Shown here: piece by piece, positions 39,387 through 46,496 of the stretch | Layout of the letters: every line of letters begins with the position of its first letter | How positions within the stretch are numbered: the first letter of the stretch is position 1 | Origin: Serratia ficaria | Lineage (GTDB): Bacteria; Pseudomonadota; Gammaproteobacteria; Enterobacterales; Enterobacteriaceae | Length of the DNA stretch: 64,000 bases | Assembly (NCBI RefSeq): GCF_900187015.1 | Contig: NZ_LT906479.1 | Location: 3,534,001 to 3,598,000 of the forward strand | Direction of reading: 5' to 3' | Program-made: the position numbers and the translations under genes | The notes under the pieces: model-generated | Told to the model about the DNA's origin: nothing | The model's database searches: none | What the model saw: only the letters and a program-made list of their open reading frames with translations

Positions 39387-40565
39387 ATGGGGTACGATTC
39401 TGAGGGGCACTCTAAGCCCCCTGTTAAAAAATGGTCACAAGAATTAGAAGGGCTACGAGGCCTGGCCTCTCTTTGGGTCGTTTTAGGCCACATATGCATT
39501 TTAACCAATTTTCACTTCCCCATCCTTTCCGATCCAGCTATCGGCGTTGATCTCTTCATTCTGCTCTCCGGTTATCTGATGGCGAAAAACTATGTGGAGC
39601 GCAAAGAAAAAGAGCCGTGGACCGACTCAGCCACCTTTAAAAAGTTTTGGTTACGCCGTTTTTTCCGCATTGCCCCGCTTTACTACGTATTACTGATTTT
39701 CGCCATTGGTTTTGGCAGCTACTTTGGCGAAGCCAGAGACACTATCAGTAGTTTTTATAGCGCCACTCAAACCAACAGCTCGCGCTATAGCGATCATTCA
39801 TTTTTAAACGTTTTCACCCATGTCAGCTTTATGTTTGGTTTACTGCCGGAGTTTTCATTCAATACCGTCTTGCCTGACTGGAGCATTGGGCTGGAAATGC
39901 AGTTCTATTTCCTCTTCCCATTCATCATGTTAGCTGTAATGAAATGGGGCTTTGCGCGCGCCTGCTTTAGCGTTATCGCACTGTGCGCTATCGCCAAGTA
40001 TCTGCTGCCTGGCTACTTTTCAGCCTTCCCGATGCCATCGATGATCCTGTTCAAGCTGAATCTGTTTATCGCGGGGATGTTTATTGCGGAAGCCATTCGC
40101 GGTAAGAGTATCGCCTACCTGGCGTGCGCTCTGGTCGCAGCCTTCGTCAGCCTCTATCTGATGCAAGGCAATCTGAACAAAATGCGCTTCCTGGCGGAAA
40201 TCGGCATGATCCTGGGGATGGCGGCTATCCTGTGGCCGCGCACCGAAGGGAGCACATGGGCGAACATACTGCGTTTCCCTCGTTGGATTTTAACTAACAA
40301 ATTCAGCGTATTTATTGGCGATGTCTCCTACTCCGTTTACTTGCTGCATTTGTTAATTGTGCTGCCGGTCATCGCCTACCTGCTGTCCAATACTCAATTT
40401 GCGGAACTGCCTTCAGCCGTCAGATTCGTCGCCGCATCCGCGATTATTGTTCCTGTCACCTACGGGATCGCGACGCTGTTGTATCGCTTTATTGAGAAAC
40501 CGGGCATCAAACTGGGCAAGACCATTATCGGTCGCCAGCAGGCAAAAGCGATAGCCATGCCGTAA
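39387..40565 (+). CDS. Acyltransferase-3 family membrane protein (OafA/YrhL type, no SGNH domain)
   Basis: This inner-membrane O-acyltransferase has 392 residues and about ten helices; such enzymes usually acetylate surface sugars. Family marks are LEGLRGLASLWVVLGHI near residue 17 (with the essential His), VDLFILLSGYLMAKNY, and the RRFFRIAPLYY block. Unlike the SGNH protein at the window start, it has no hydrolase domain. Its DNA is visibly less G+C-rich than the neighbours. It sits alone between tRNA-Pro and a tRNA-Thr/Ser pair, where E. coli has narP. These points suggest acquisition, but no integrase or direct repeat is seen. The substrate is unknown. Confidence 0.88.
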   Translation: MGYDSEGHSKPPVKKWSQELEGLRGLASLWVVLGHICILTNFHFPILSDPAIGVDLFILLSGYLMAKNYVERKEKEPWTDSATFKKFWLRRFFRIAPLYYVLLIFAIGFGSYFGEARDTISSFYSATQTNSSRYSDHSFLNVFTHVSFMFGLLPEFSFNTVLPDWSIGLEMQFYFLFPFIMLAVMKWGFARACFSVIALCAIAKYLLPGYFSAFPMPSMILFKLNLFIAGMFIAEAIRGKSIAYLACALVAAFVSLYLMQGNLNKMRFLAEIGMILGMAAILWPRTEGSTWANILRFPRWILTNKFSVFIGDVSYSVYLLHLLIVLPVIAYLLSNTQFAELPSAVRFVAASAIIVPVTYGIATLLYRFIEKPGIKLGKTIIGRQQAKAIAMP

Positions 40566-40590
40566 CCATGCGGACCCTCCGATGCCAAAA

Positions 40591-40616
40591 CCCCGACAGC
40601 GCTGTCGGGGTTTTTC
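40591..40616 (+). terminator. Terminator after the acyltransferase
   Basis: CCCCGACAGCGCTGTCGGGG is a perfect palindrome followed by TTTTTC, 25 bases past the stop codon. Confidence 0.9.
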
Positions 40617-40662
40617 TTTAGGCGCTTGCAGAGAACCGCCAGCCGGCAATGACAAAAAGCAA

Positions 40663-40694
40663 AAAGCCCCAGCATCGCTGCTGGGGCTTCTTTT
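40663..40694 (-). terminator. Terminator of the tRNA-Thr/tRNA-Ser transcript
   Basis: On the minus strand GCCCCAGCAGCGATGCTGGGGC is followed by TTTTT. The plus-strand flank is also T-rich, so it can work in both directions. It stands just beyond the 3' end of tRNA-Thr. Confidence 0.88.
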
Positions 40695-40695
40695 A

Positions 40696-40771
<76 letters not shown>

Positions 40772-40777
40772 TAAATT

Positions 40778-40865
40778 TGGCGGAAGGACAGAGATTCGAA
40801 CTCTGGGAGCTGTTACACTCGACGGTTTTCAAGACCGTTGCCTTAAACCACTCGGCCATCCTTCC
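40778..40865 (-). tRNA. tRNA-Ser(TGA)
   Basis: This is an 88-base class II tRNA with an encoded CCA. The acceptor arms are GGAAGGA and TCCTTCC, the anticodon loop is CTTGAAA with TGA at the anticodon, and the extra arm is long, as expected for serine tRNA. It is first in the Ser-Thr pair on the minus strand; the promoter should lie in the AT-rich 40866-40930. Confidence 0.95.
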
Positions 40866-40971
40866 AATGGGCGCAGATATTAACGGTACCGTTATGAAAT
40901 GTCTACCGTTTTCATGAAAAAAAATGCTGCCGAAAGCGCATTTGCTTAAACTTCAGGCCGCTAGCGGTGAA

Positions 40972-41005
40972 AAAATGAAAAACCCCGCGAAAGCGGGGCT
41001 TTTTT
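40972..41005 (-). terminator. Terminator of osmE
   Basis: On the minus strand GCCCCGCTTTCGCGGGG is followed by TTTTTCATTTTTTC. It begins about 20 bases after the osmE stop codon. An A run on the other side makes it potentially bidirectional. Confidence 0.9.
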
Positions 41006-41022
41006 GCTCAGCGAGATGCCGA

Positions 41023-41352
41023 TTATTTAGGCTGCGAGTCGTACTCCGAACAGGACTGATAGCCCTTGTTCATCACGTGGCCGGTGTCGTTGTAACTGAC
41101 AAAATAGGTCTGCACCTTGCCGTCGCGCGGCGCTACCGCATAGGTATCGCAGGTGCCCTGCGCATGAACCAGGGTCGCCGTCGTGGACGGAGGGCCGGCG
41201 ATTGCCCGCACCTGTTGTTTAGTCATCCCTACTTTTACGTCGCTGACCACCGGTTCATTAACATAACTGGTGGCTCGGTCATACGCAGTACAGCCAGCAA
41301 GAATGGAAAATGCCGCCGCTGTGCAAACGGCTAAAACCAGCTTCTTCGTCAT
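41023..41352 (-). CDS. osmE: Osmotically inducible lipoprotein OsmE
   Basis: This 109-residue envelope lipoprotein has the lipobox LAGC at about residue 21. The SmpA/OmlA fold follows with PVVSDVKVGMTKQQVRAIAG, HAQGTCDTY and TYFVSYNDTGHVMN, which match E. coli OsmE. Some databases describe OsmE as a DNA-binding activator, but the sequence supports a lipoprotein. In E. coli it is induced by high osmolarity and in stationary phase. The promoter should lie in the 180-base gap before the NTF2-like gene. Confidence 0.9.
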   Translation of the reverse strand: MTKKLVLAVCTAAAFSILAGCTAYDRATSYVNEPVVSDVKVGMTKQQVRAIAGPPSTTATLVHAQGTCDTYAVAPRDGKVQTYFVSYNDTGHVMNKGYQSCSEYDSQPK

Positions 41353-41534
41353 AGCTTGTCCTCTTGGAGTGCGTTTATTGTCTCCTAAGTCTAGAAGAAG
41401 AAAGACTTTTCGACAAATTTCACTTTATCTATCGGTGCGTTTTTTCTGCGGATGACGCGGCGGGCCACACAGCGAAAATTGCGGCTGACGCTCGCCTCCC
41501 CCGTCTTCGACACTGCAGCGGCGCTTAACGGCGT

Positions 41535-42002
41535 TCAGAATCCAAAATCGCTCAGGGCGGGAACGTCGTCCGGGCGACGACCGAGCGGCCAATGGAAGCG
41601 GCGATCCTGCTGGCGGATCGGCATGTCGTTGATGCAGGCGTGCCGGTTGATCATCAGCCCGTCCTGATTGAACTCCCAATTCTCGTTCCCGAAGCTGCGA
41701 TACCAGTTGCCGGAGTCGTCGCGCCATTCGTAAGCGAAACGCACGGCGATGCGCGCGCCGTCAAAGGCCCACAGCTCCTTGATTAAGCGGTATTCCAACT
41801 CTTTCGCCCACTTACGCCGCAAGAATGCGCACACCGCCTGGCGACCCTCGACGAATTCCGCCCGGTTGCGCCAATGGGTGTCAGGGGAGTAAACCTGCGC
41901 AACCCGCTCGGGATCGCGACTGTTCCAGGCATCTTCCGCCAGGCGGACTTTTTCGATCGCCGATTCGCGGCTAAAGGGCGGCAATGGGGGTTTGATGCTC
42001 AT
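41535..42002 (-). CDS. NTF2-like protein, DUF1348 family
   Basis: This 155-residue single-domain protein of the nuclear transport factor 2 / SnoaL-like fold belongs, by the blocks [25 protein letters not shown] and [16 protein letters not shown], to DUF1348. No enzyme activity is established for the family as far as I know. It diverges from a TetR regulator. The shared 111-base gap holds two copies of a 20-base palindrome, so it is very likely that regulator's target. Its 3' neighbour is osmE. Confidence 0.85.
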   Translation of the reverse strand: MSIKPPLPPFSRESAIEKVRLAEDAWNSRDPERVAQVYSPDTHWRNRAEFVEGRQAVCAFLRRKWAKELEYRLIKELWAFDGARIAVRFAYEWRDDSGNWYRSFGNENWEFNQDGLMINRHACINDMPIRQQDRRFHWPLGRRPDDVPALSDFGF

Positions 42003-42025
42003 GCGGATCTCCTCGGTTGAAATTA

Positions 42026-42045
42026 TGTAGACAACTCTGTCTACA
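42026..42045. promoter_or_regulatory. TetR-type operator, copy 1
   Basis: TGTAGACAACTCTGTCTACA is an almost perfect palindrome with TGTAGACA arms. It lies 23 bases from the NTF2-like gene start. A second copy in inverted orientation begins 36 bases further on. Such a pair in front of a divergent TetR gene is the usual autoregulatory layout. Confidence 0.82.
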
Positions 42046-42061
42046 CGTTTACGCTAGCGCA

Positions 42062-42081
42062 CGTAGACAGAGTTGTCTACA
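42062..42081. promoter_or_regulatory. TetR-type operator, copy 2
   Basis: CGTAGACAGAGTTGTCTACA is the reverse complement of copy 1 except for the first base. It lies about 32 bases upstream of the tetR-type gene start. The spacing of 36 bases between the copies places two dimers about three and a half helical turns apart. Confidence 0.82.
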
Positions 42082-42113
42082 ATCATTGCAGCTAAAATCT
42101 CAGGAGAACCGCC

Positions 42114-42692
42114 ATGTCGATTGCCCCCAAGGCGCCCCCCGCCCGCCAGCGCATCCTGCTGACGGCGCACGATCTGTTTTACCGGGAAGGGATCCGCGCC
42201 ACCGGCATCGATCGGATCATCAAGGAATCAGGCGTCACCAAGGTGACCTTCTATCGCCACTTTCCCAGCAAGAACGAGCTGATTCAGGCTTTCCTGAACT
42301 ACCGCCACCAGCAGTGGCTGGCGTGGTTCAGCGGCTCTCTGGCGCGGCATGTCGCTCAATCCGGCGGCCTGCTGTCGGCATTGCCGCTCTGTCTGGAGGA
42401 GTGGTTCGGCGATCCGCACTATCGTGGCTGCGCGTTCATCAATACGGCGGTGGAGCTGGCGGACATGCTGCCGGAAAGCCTGCGCCTCGCGCAGCAGCAC
42501 AAACGGCAGATGGCCGACGAAATTGCCCGTCATCTGCCCGAAGGCCCGGAGCAACAGCCACGGGCGGCCATGCTGGCGATGCTGATCGACGGGGCGATCG
42601 TGAAGGTTCAGATTGAGCGGCAGCCGCAGGAAGCGCTGCGGCTGTTGAAAGAAATGCTGCAAACCCTGGCCAAAGGCGGGTTCGCTCAGTAG
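42114..42692 (+). CDS. TetR/AcrR family transcriptional regulator
   Basis: This 192-residue repressor has a helix-turn-helix at residues 12-60. The recognition part reads IIKESGVTKVTFYRHFPSKN, very similar to the subgroup with a TetR_C domain of the YcfQ/AcrR type. It controls itself and the divergent NTF2-like gene through the two palindromes between them, as inferred from layout. The last seven bases overlap the end of the convergent VOC gene. A CAGGAGA site precedes the ATG. Confidence 0.9.
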   Translation: MSIAPKAPPARQRILLTAHDLFYREGIRATGIDRIIKESGVTKVTFYRHFPSKNELIQAFLNYRHQQWLAWFSGSLARHVAQSGGLLSALPLCLEEWFGDPHYRGCAFINTAVELADMLPESLRLAQQHKRQMADEIARHLPEGPEQQPRAAMLAMLIDGAIVKVQIERQPQEALRLLKEMLQTLAKGGFAQ

Positions 42693-43102
42693 TTGGCCCA
42701 GATGCCCGGCGTTACCAGCTCCAGCAGATGGCCGTCGGGATCGCGAAAGTAAATGCTTTCTCCGCCATGCTCCCAGCGCATCCGTCCTTCGATCTCGACG
42801 CCATTGGCCGCCAGCTGCCGCTCCCAGTGCGGCAGCTGTTCTTTCGTCACCGCCAAACCGATATGCAGCGGCCCGGCGCCGTCATGCGCCGGGATATAGC
42901 CTTCAGGGTAATGCGCCCCCTTCAGCGAATCTCCTTCGATAAACAGCAGCAGCACGCTTTGGCCGCCCACGTTGTAGGCGCGGAAGCGTTCGTTAGCCAC
43001 CATCGTCGGCAGCTTCAACACTCGTTGGTAAAAGTCGTCGGCGCGCTCGATATCGCGCACGTACAGCACGGTTTCAATTACCCGTTCGATTTTAAGTTGC
43101 AT
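42686..43102 (-). CDS. VOC family (glyoxalase/bleomycin resistance-like) protein
   Basis: This 138-residue protein has two beta-alpha-beta-beta-beta modules. The first reads IETVLYVRDIERADDFYQRVL and the second closes with GGESIYFRDPDGHLLELVTP, the typical metal-ligand Glu region. VOC proteins include glyoxalases, dioxygenases and fosfomycin or bleomycin resistance proteins; substrate cannot be told. It converges on the TetR gene with a seven-base overlap, so it is not part of the divergent pair but may belong to the same stress cluster. Confidence 0.87.
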   Translation of the reverse strand: MQLKIERVIETVLYVRDIERADDFYQRVLKLPTMVANERFRAYNVGGQSVLLLFIEGDSLKGAHYPEGYIPAHDGAGPLHIGLAVTKEQLPHWERQLAANGVEIEGRMRWEHGGESIYFRDPDGHLLELVTPGIWANY

Positions 43103-43204
43103 ATGACCTCCGGTTCGTCTCTACAGCTACAGCCTAGGCCATCGCCACCGCGCCAGAATGGCAATCGGTGCCGCTCAGAGATCAATCCGTGCCCTATCGC
43201 AGGC

Positions 43205-43232
43205 AAAAAAAACGCGGCCCGAAGGCCGCGCT
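43205..43232 (-). terminator. Terminator of ompC
   Basis: On the minus strand CGCGGCCTTCGGGCCGCG is a stem with a short loop, followed by eight T residues. It starts about 25 bases past the ompC stop codon. Confidence 0.92.
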
Positions 43233-43253
43233 GTCATATTCACACGCTGTCGC

Positions 43254-44366
43254 TTAGAACTGGTAAACCAGGCCCACGGCAACCACGTCGTCGGTGTTGA
43301 TGCCGGCGGATTTGGTGAAGTCGCTGTCGTCCAGCAGGTTGATTTTGTAGTCAACATAGGTGGACATGTTTTTGTTGAAGTAGTAGGTCGCGCCCACGTC
43401 AACATATTTCATCAGATCCTGGTCGCCCCAGCCGCGGTCGATGTCTTTGCCTTTAGACTGCAGGTAAGCCACGGAAGGACGCAGGCCGAAGTCGAACTGG
43501 TACTGCGCCACGATTTCAACGTTCTGCGCTTTGTTGGCGTAGCCGTAGGTGGTGCTGCCGCTGCTGCCGAAGCGGGTGGCGTTGTAAGACTGGGTGTACA
43601 TCGCCGCCAGGTAGACGTTGTTGGCGTCATATTTCAGACCGCCGCTGTAGGCGTCAGCCTTGTCGCCGCGCCCCAGGATGCCCGGGTTGTTGTTGCCGTT
43701 CTGCTCGTTGGTACGGTCGGAAGAGAAGTAAGCCGCCGCGGCGCTGATGCCGTAGCCCAGGTCGTAGGTCGCGGACATGCCGTAACCGTCGCCGTTCTGC
43801 GCCAGCACGTCACGGCCATTGTTGGACTCGGTGGCGCTGTCGTTTTTACCCTGATACTGCAGGGCAAAGCTCAGGCCGTCCACCAGACCGAAGAAGTCGT
43901 TGTTGCGGTAGGTCAGCACGCCGTTAGCGCGTTGGAACATGAAGTTGTCCGCGCCGTAGGTGTCGCCGCCGAACTCAGGCAGAACGTCGGTCCATGCACC
44001 GATGTCGTACAGCACGCCATAGTTACGGCCGTAGTCCAGAGAGCCGTAATCGCCAAACTTCAGGCCCGCAAAGCCAACGCGGGTGAAGTTGTTGTTGTCT
44101 TCGCTTTCAGCGCGGTTGAGGTTTGCCTGATATTCCCACTCGCCGTAACCGGTCAGTTGGTCGCTGATCTGAGTTTCGCCACGCAGGCCGAAACGCATAT
44201 AAGACTGGTCGCCGTCGGACCCGTTATCATCGGAGAAATAGTGAAGACCATCGATTTTACCGAACAAATCCAGTTTATTACCGTCTTTGTTGTAGATTTC
44301 CGCCGCGCCAGCCGTGCCTGCAACCAGCAGTGCGGGTACCATCAGGGAGAGTACTCGAAGTTTCAT
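43254..44366 (-). CDS. ompC: Outer-membrane porin OmpC
   Basis: This general diffusion porin is a trimer of 16-stranded barrels in the outer membrane. The 370 residues begin with a signal peptide (about 1-21, ending AGTAGA) and the mature start [19 protein letters not shown]. The constriction loop 3 segment [19 protein letters not shown] is visible, and the chain ends with the usual phenylalanine (LVYQF). The ATG at 44366 aligns with enterobacterial OmpC; an ATG five codons earlier is possible but less likely. The upstream OmpR sites and divergent micF confirm ompC rather than ompF. OmpC loss or change affects beta-lactam entry. Confidence 0.95.
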   Translation of the reverse strand: MKLRVLSLMVPALLVAGTAGAAEIYNKDGNKLDLFGKIDGLHYFSDDNGSDGDQSYMRFGLRGETQISDQLTGYGEWEYQANLNRAESEDNNNFTRVGFAGLKFGDYGSLDYGRNYGVLYDIGAWTDVLPEFGGDTYGADNFMFQRANGVLTYRNNDFFGLVDGLSFALQYQGKNDSATESNNGRDVLAQNGDGYGMSATYDLGYGISAAAAYFSSDRTNEQNGNNNPGILGRGDKADAYSGGLKYDANNVYLAAMYTQSYNATRFGSSGSTTYGYANKAQNVEIVAQYQFDFGLRPSVAYLQSKGKDIDRGWGDQDLMKYVDVGATYYFNKNMSTYVDYKINLLDDSDFTKSAGINTDDVVAVGLVYQF

Positions 44367-44489
44367 CGTTATTATCCTCATTAATTATGTCGAGCTATGG
44401 CCACTGCCCTTCTGAGCATTATTAGCGCGACTGTGCATTACCATTCTGGTAACAAGGTTTATATTAATCCAGAAAGAAAATGATACCAA

Positions 44490-44537
44490 GTATCCGATAG
44501 TGTTTCATTGTAATTATGAAAGGTTTCAAAATGTAAA
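44490..44537 (-). promoter_or_regulatory. OmpR-binding region of ompC
   Basis: On the minus strand TTTACATTTTGAAACCTTTC (44518-44537) is almost the same as the C1 OmpR site of E. coli ompC as I recall it. A second GAAAC-containing stretch follows at the C2 position, and then GGTATCAT near the promoter. Phosphorylated OmpR would activate ompC here. Confidence 0.7.
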
Positions 44538-44715
44538 TACGCGCGAACTTTCACAAAACATTACAGACAAACAAAATAAAGCACATAATGATAAAAAATA
44601 GATTAACAGACAAAAAATCATGCAGTTATACAAAACTTTAAGAAAAAAAAGCTAACCATACAATCTTGGCGACCAATAAGCACATTGTGCCAAAACGCCC
44701 GCTGAGCTCCGACGC

Positions 44716-44721
44716 TATAAT
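44716..44721 (+). promoter_or_regulatory. micF -10 element
   Basis: A perfect TATAAT lies seven bases before the predicted first base of MicF. No good -35 hexamer stands 17 bases upstream. This fits a promoter that depends on activators such as SoxS, MarA, Rob or OmpR. Confidence 0.75.
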
Positions 44722-44727
44722 CACCTC

Positions 44728-44814
44728 GCTATCATCATTATTTTCATTATTACCTTCATTATCGAAAGATAATTTCTATACCTTTTAACCGGCTTATGGC
44801 CGGTTTTTATTTTC
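44728..44814 (+). ncRNA. micF: MicF small regulatory RNA
   Basis: MicF is the Hfq-dependent antisense RNA that blocks ompF translation. The 5' end GCTATCATCATTA agrees with the first bases of E. coli MicF, which contain the ompF-pairing seed. A following TTACCTTCATT stretch is also similar. The 3' end is an intrinsic terminator, AACCGG-CTTATGG-CCGGTT with TTTTATTTT. The gene is divergent from ompC, as in E. coli. Length is about 87 bases (93 in E. coli). The exact ends are inferred from the -10 box and the terminator. Confidence 0.9.
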
Positions 44815-45079
44815 TCCACATTTACCTCACAATTCGGCAACCGCGCCGATCCCGACCAAAACAAATAACCCGATGATATTATTCCGCTAATTAACTTCCG
44901 CACTAATAGCTAATTTTTCTGGCTATTTTAGGCTACAAGTTAACCGCATTTGCTTTGGCAAAAAATTCTCCGCCGCCGTTTCCCCGCTTAACGGGATGAT
45001 TTAAGGTTATATTGGCAGCGCCGCCGCGCTTCTGGCAGCCTGAAAAAAACCAGCATGTCCGCAATAAGCTCATTGATGA
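44815..45079. other. Non-coding stretch between micF and the DUF4186 remnant
   Basis: About 265 AT-rich bases carry no intact gene. On the plus strand a short frame from 45027 could encode RFWQPEKNQHVRNKL, which faintly resembles the start of DUF4186 proteins, but it is in another frame than the clear remnant that follows. A stop-rich pattern in all frames suggests decayed sequence. Confidence 0.35.
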
Positions 45080-45265
45080 TATTCCAACCCGACCGGCTGT
45101 GGCTTCGGCTGCCTGGCCAAATGGCACGGCATCCCCCAGGGGCAAGCGCTGGATCAACGGCAGAAGGACTATATCGTGCAGGTGATCGCCCTGTGGCTGG
45201 TGCGCCGGGGCGGAGCGCAGCGCGATGACAGCGCGAATCTTTTCGACCCGGATCGCGTATTGTGA
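45080..45265 (+). pseudogene. C-terminal remnant of a DUF4186 family gene
   Basis: An open frame of 61 codons, without a start codon, encodes the conserved end of DUF4186 proteins: TGCGFGCLAKWHGIPQGQ, then QKDYIVQVIALWLVRR. The family normally has roughly 100-130 residues and ends with this cysteine-histidine and IPKG-like region. A stop lies immediately upstream of 45080 in the same frame. The N-terminal half is missing or scrambled. The natural stop codon at 45263 is kept. The gene appears to have decayed after insertion between micF and rcsD. Its function when intact is unknown. Confidence 0.7.
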
Positions 45266-45320
45266 TAAAAACAGTCCATAACTTTCAGCCGGCATTTTCA
45301 CCATAGATCCTGACGCCTAC

Positions 45321-46475
45321 ATGACTTCCACCTTGTGCAATGAACAGCAAACTCCCGGCGTTCCTCAACAGATCGCCACGCGCCTGGCTTTTTTTGTCGC
45401 CGGCCTGGGCATGGCCGCCTGGGCGCCGCTGGTGCCGTTCGCCAAGGCGCGCATCGGCCTTGACGACGGCTCGCTGGGCCTGCTGCTGCTGTGCATTGGC
45501 GCCGGCTCGATGCTGGCGATGCCGCTCACCGGCTTTTTGACCGGCAAACTGGGCTGCCGCCCGGTGATCCTGCTGGCCGGGCTAGCCTTGTGCATCGATT
45601 TGCCGCTGCTGGTGCTGATGGACTCCATCGGCGGCATGGCCGTGGCGCTGCTGCTGTTTGGCGCGGCCATCGGTATGATAGACGTGGCGATGAACGTGCA
45701 GGCGGTGATCGTCGAACGCGCCAGCGGCAAAGCGATGATGTCCGGCTTTCACGGATTTTTCAGCGTGGGCGGCATTGCCGGCGCCGGCGGCGTCAGCATC
45801 TTGCTGTGGCTGGGGCTGTCGCCGCTGCTGGCGACGCTGGCTACCGTGCTGGTGGTTTTCGCTCTGCTGGCGCTCGCCAGCCGCAACCTGCTGCGCGAAA
45901 GCGGCGCCAGCGAAGGCGGGCCGATGTTCGTGCTGCCGCGCGGCTGGGTGATGTTCATCGGCATACTGTGCTTTATCATGTTCCTGGCGGAAGGCTCGAT
46001 GCTCGACTGGAGCGCGCTGTTCCTGACCACCCTGCGCGGCGTCGAACACAGCCAGGCCGGCTTGGGCTATGCCCTGTTCTCCATTACCATGACGATCGGC
46101 CGGCTGAACGGCGACCGGGTGGTGAACGCCCTGGGCAGGTATCGGGTGCTGCTGCTGGGCAGCCTGTGCGCCGCAATCGGTCTGAGCCTGGCCATCGTCT
46201 TCAATCACGCCACCGTTTCGCTGATCGGCTTTATGCTGGTCGGCCTGGGCGCCTCCAACGTGGTGCCGATCCTGTTCAGCGCGGCGGGCAATCAGCACGA
46301 TATGCCGGCCAACCTGGCGATCGCCTCCGTCACCACCGTGGGCTATGCCGGCATCCTCGCCGGGCCGGCGTTAATTGGTTTTATCGCTCAGTTCTCCAAC
46401 CTGACGGTGGCCTTCGCCTGCGTCGCCGCGCTGCTGCTGGCGGTCACCGCCAGCGCCAGAGCCATCACCCGCTGA
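45321..46475 (+). CDS. Major facilitator superfamily transporter, YbjJ-like
   Basis: This 384-residue inner-membrane transporter with about twelve helices belongs to the YbjJ/FucP-like group. Visible family features are LGMAAWAPLVPFAKARIGL at helix 1, TGFLTGKLGCRPVI (motif A) and DVAMNVQAVIVER. The substrate is unknown. The gene stands between micF and rcsD, a position empty in E. coli, and lies 55 bases after the DUF4186 remnant, so both may have arrived together. It ends 21 bases before rcsD and could be read through into it. Confidence 0.87.
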   Translation: MTSTLCNEQQTPGVPQQIATRLAFFVAGLGMAAWAPLVPFAKARIGLDDGSLGLLLLCIGAGSMLAMPLTGFLTGKLGCRPVILLAGLALCIDLPLLVLMDSIGGMAVALLLFGAAIGMIDVAMNVQAVIVERASGKAMMSGFHGFFSVGGIAGAGGVSILLWLGLSPLLATLATVLVVFALLALASRNLLRESGASEGGPMFVLPRGWVMFIGILCFIMFLAEGSMLDWSALFLTTLRGVEHSQAGLGYALFSITMTIGRLNGDRVVNALGRYRVLLLGSLCAAIGLSLAIVFNHATVSLIGFMLVGLGASNVVPILFSAAGNQHDMPANLAIASVTTVGYAGILAGPALIGFIAQFSNLTVAFACVAALLLAVTASARAITR

Positions 46476-46496
46476 TTCAGGAATGCGCAGCCATCT

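Noticed and set aside
44933..45304. A 123-codon minus-strand frame between micF and the MFS gene
   Set aside because: It is antisense to the clear DUF4186 remnant, and its product has no recognisable features.
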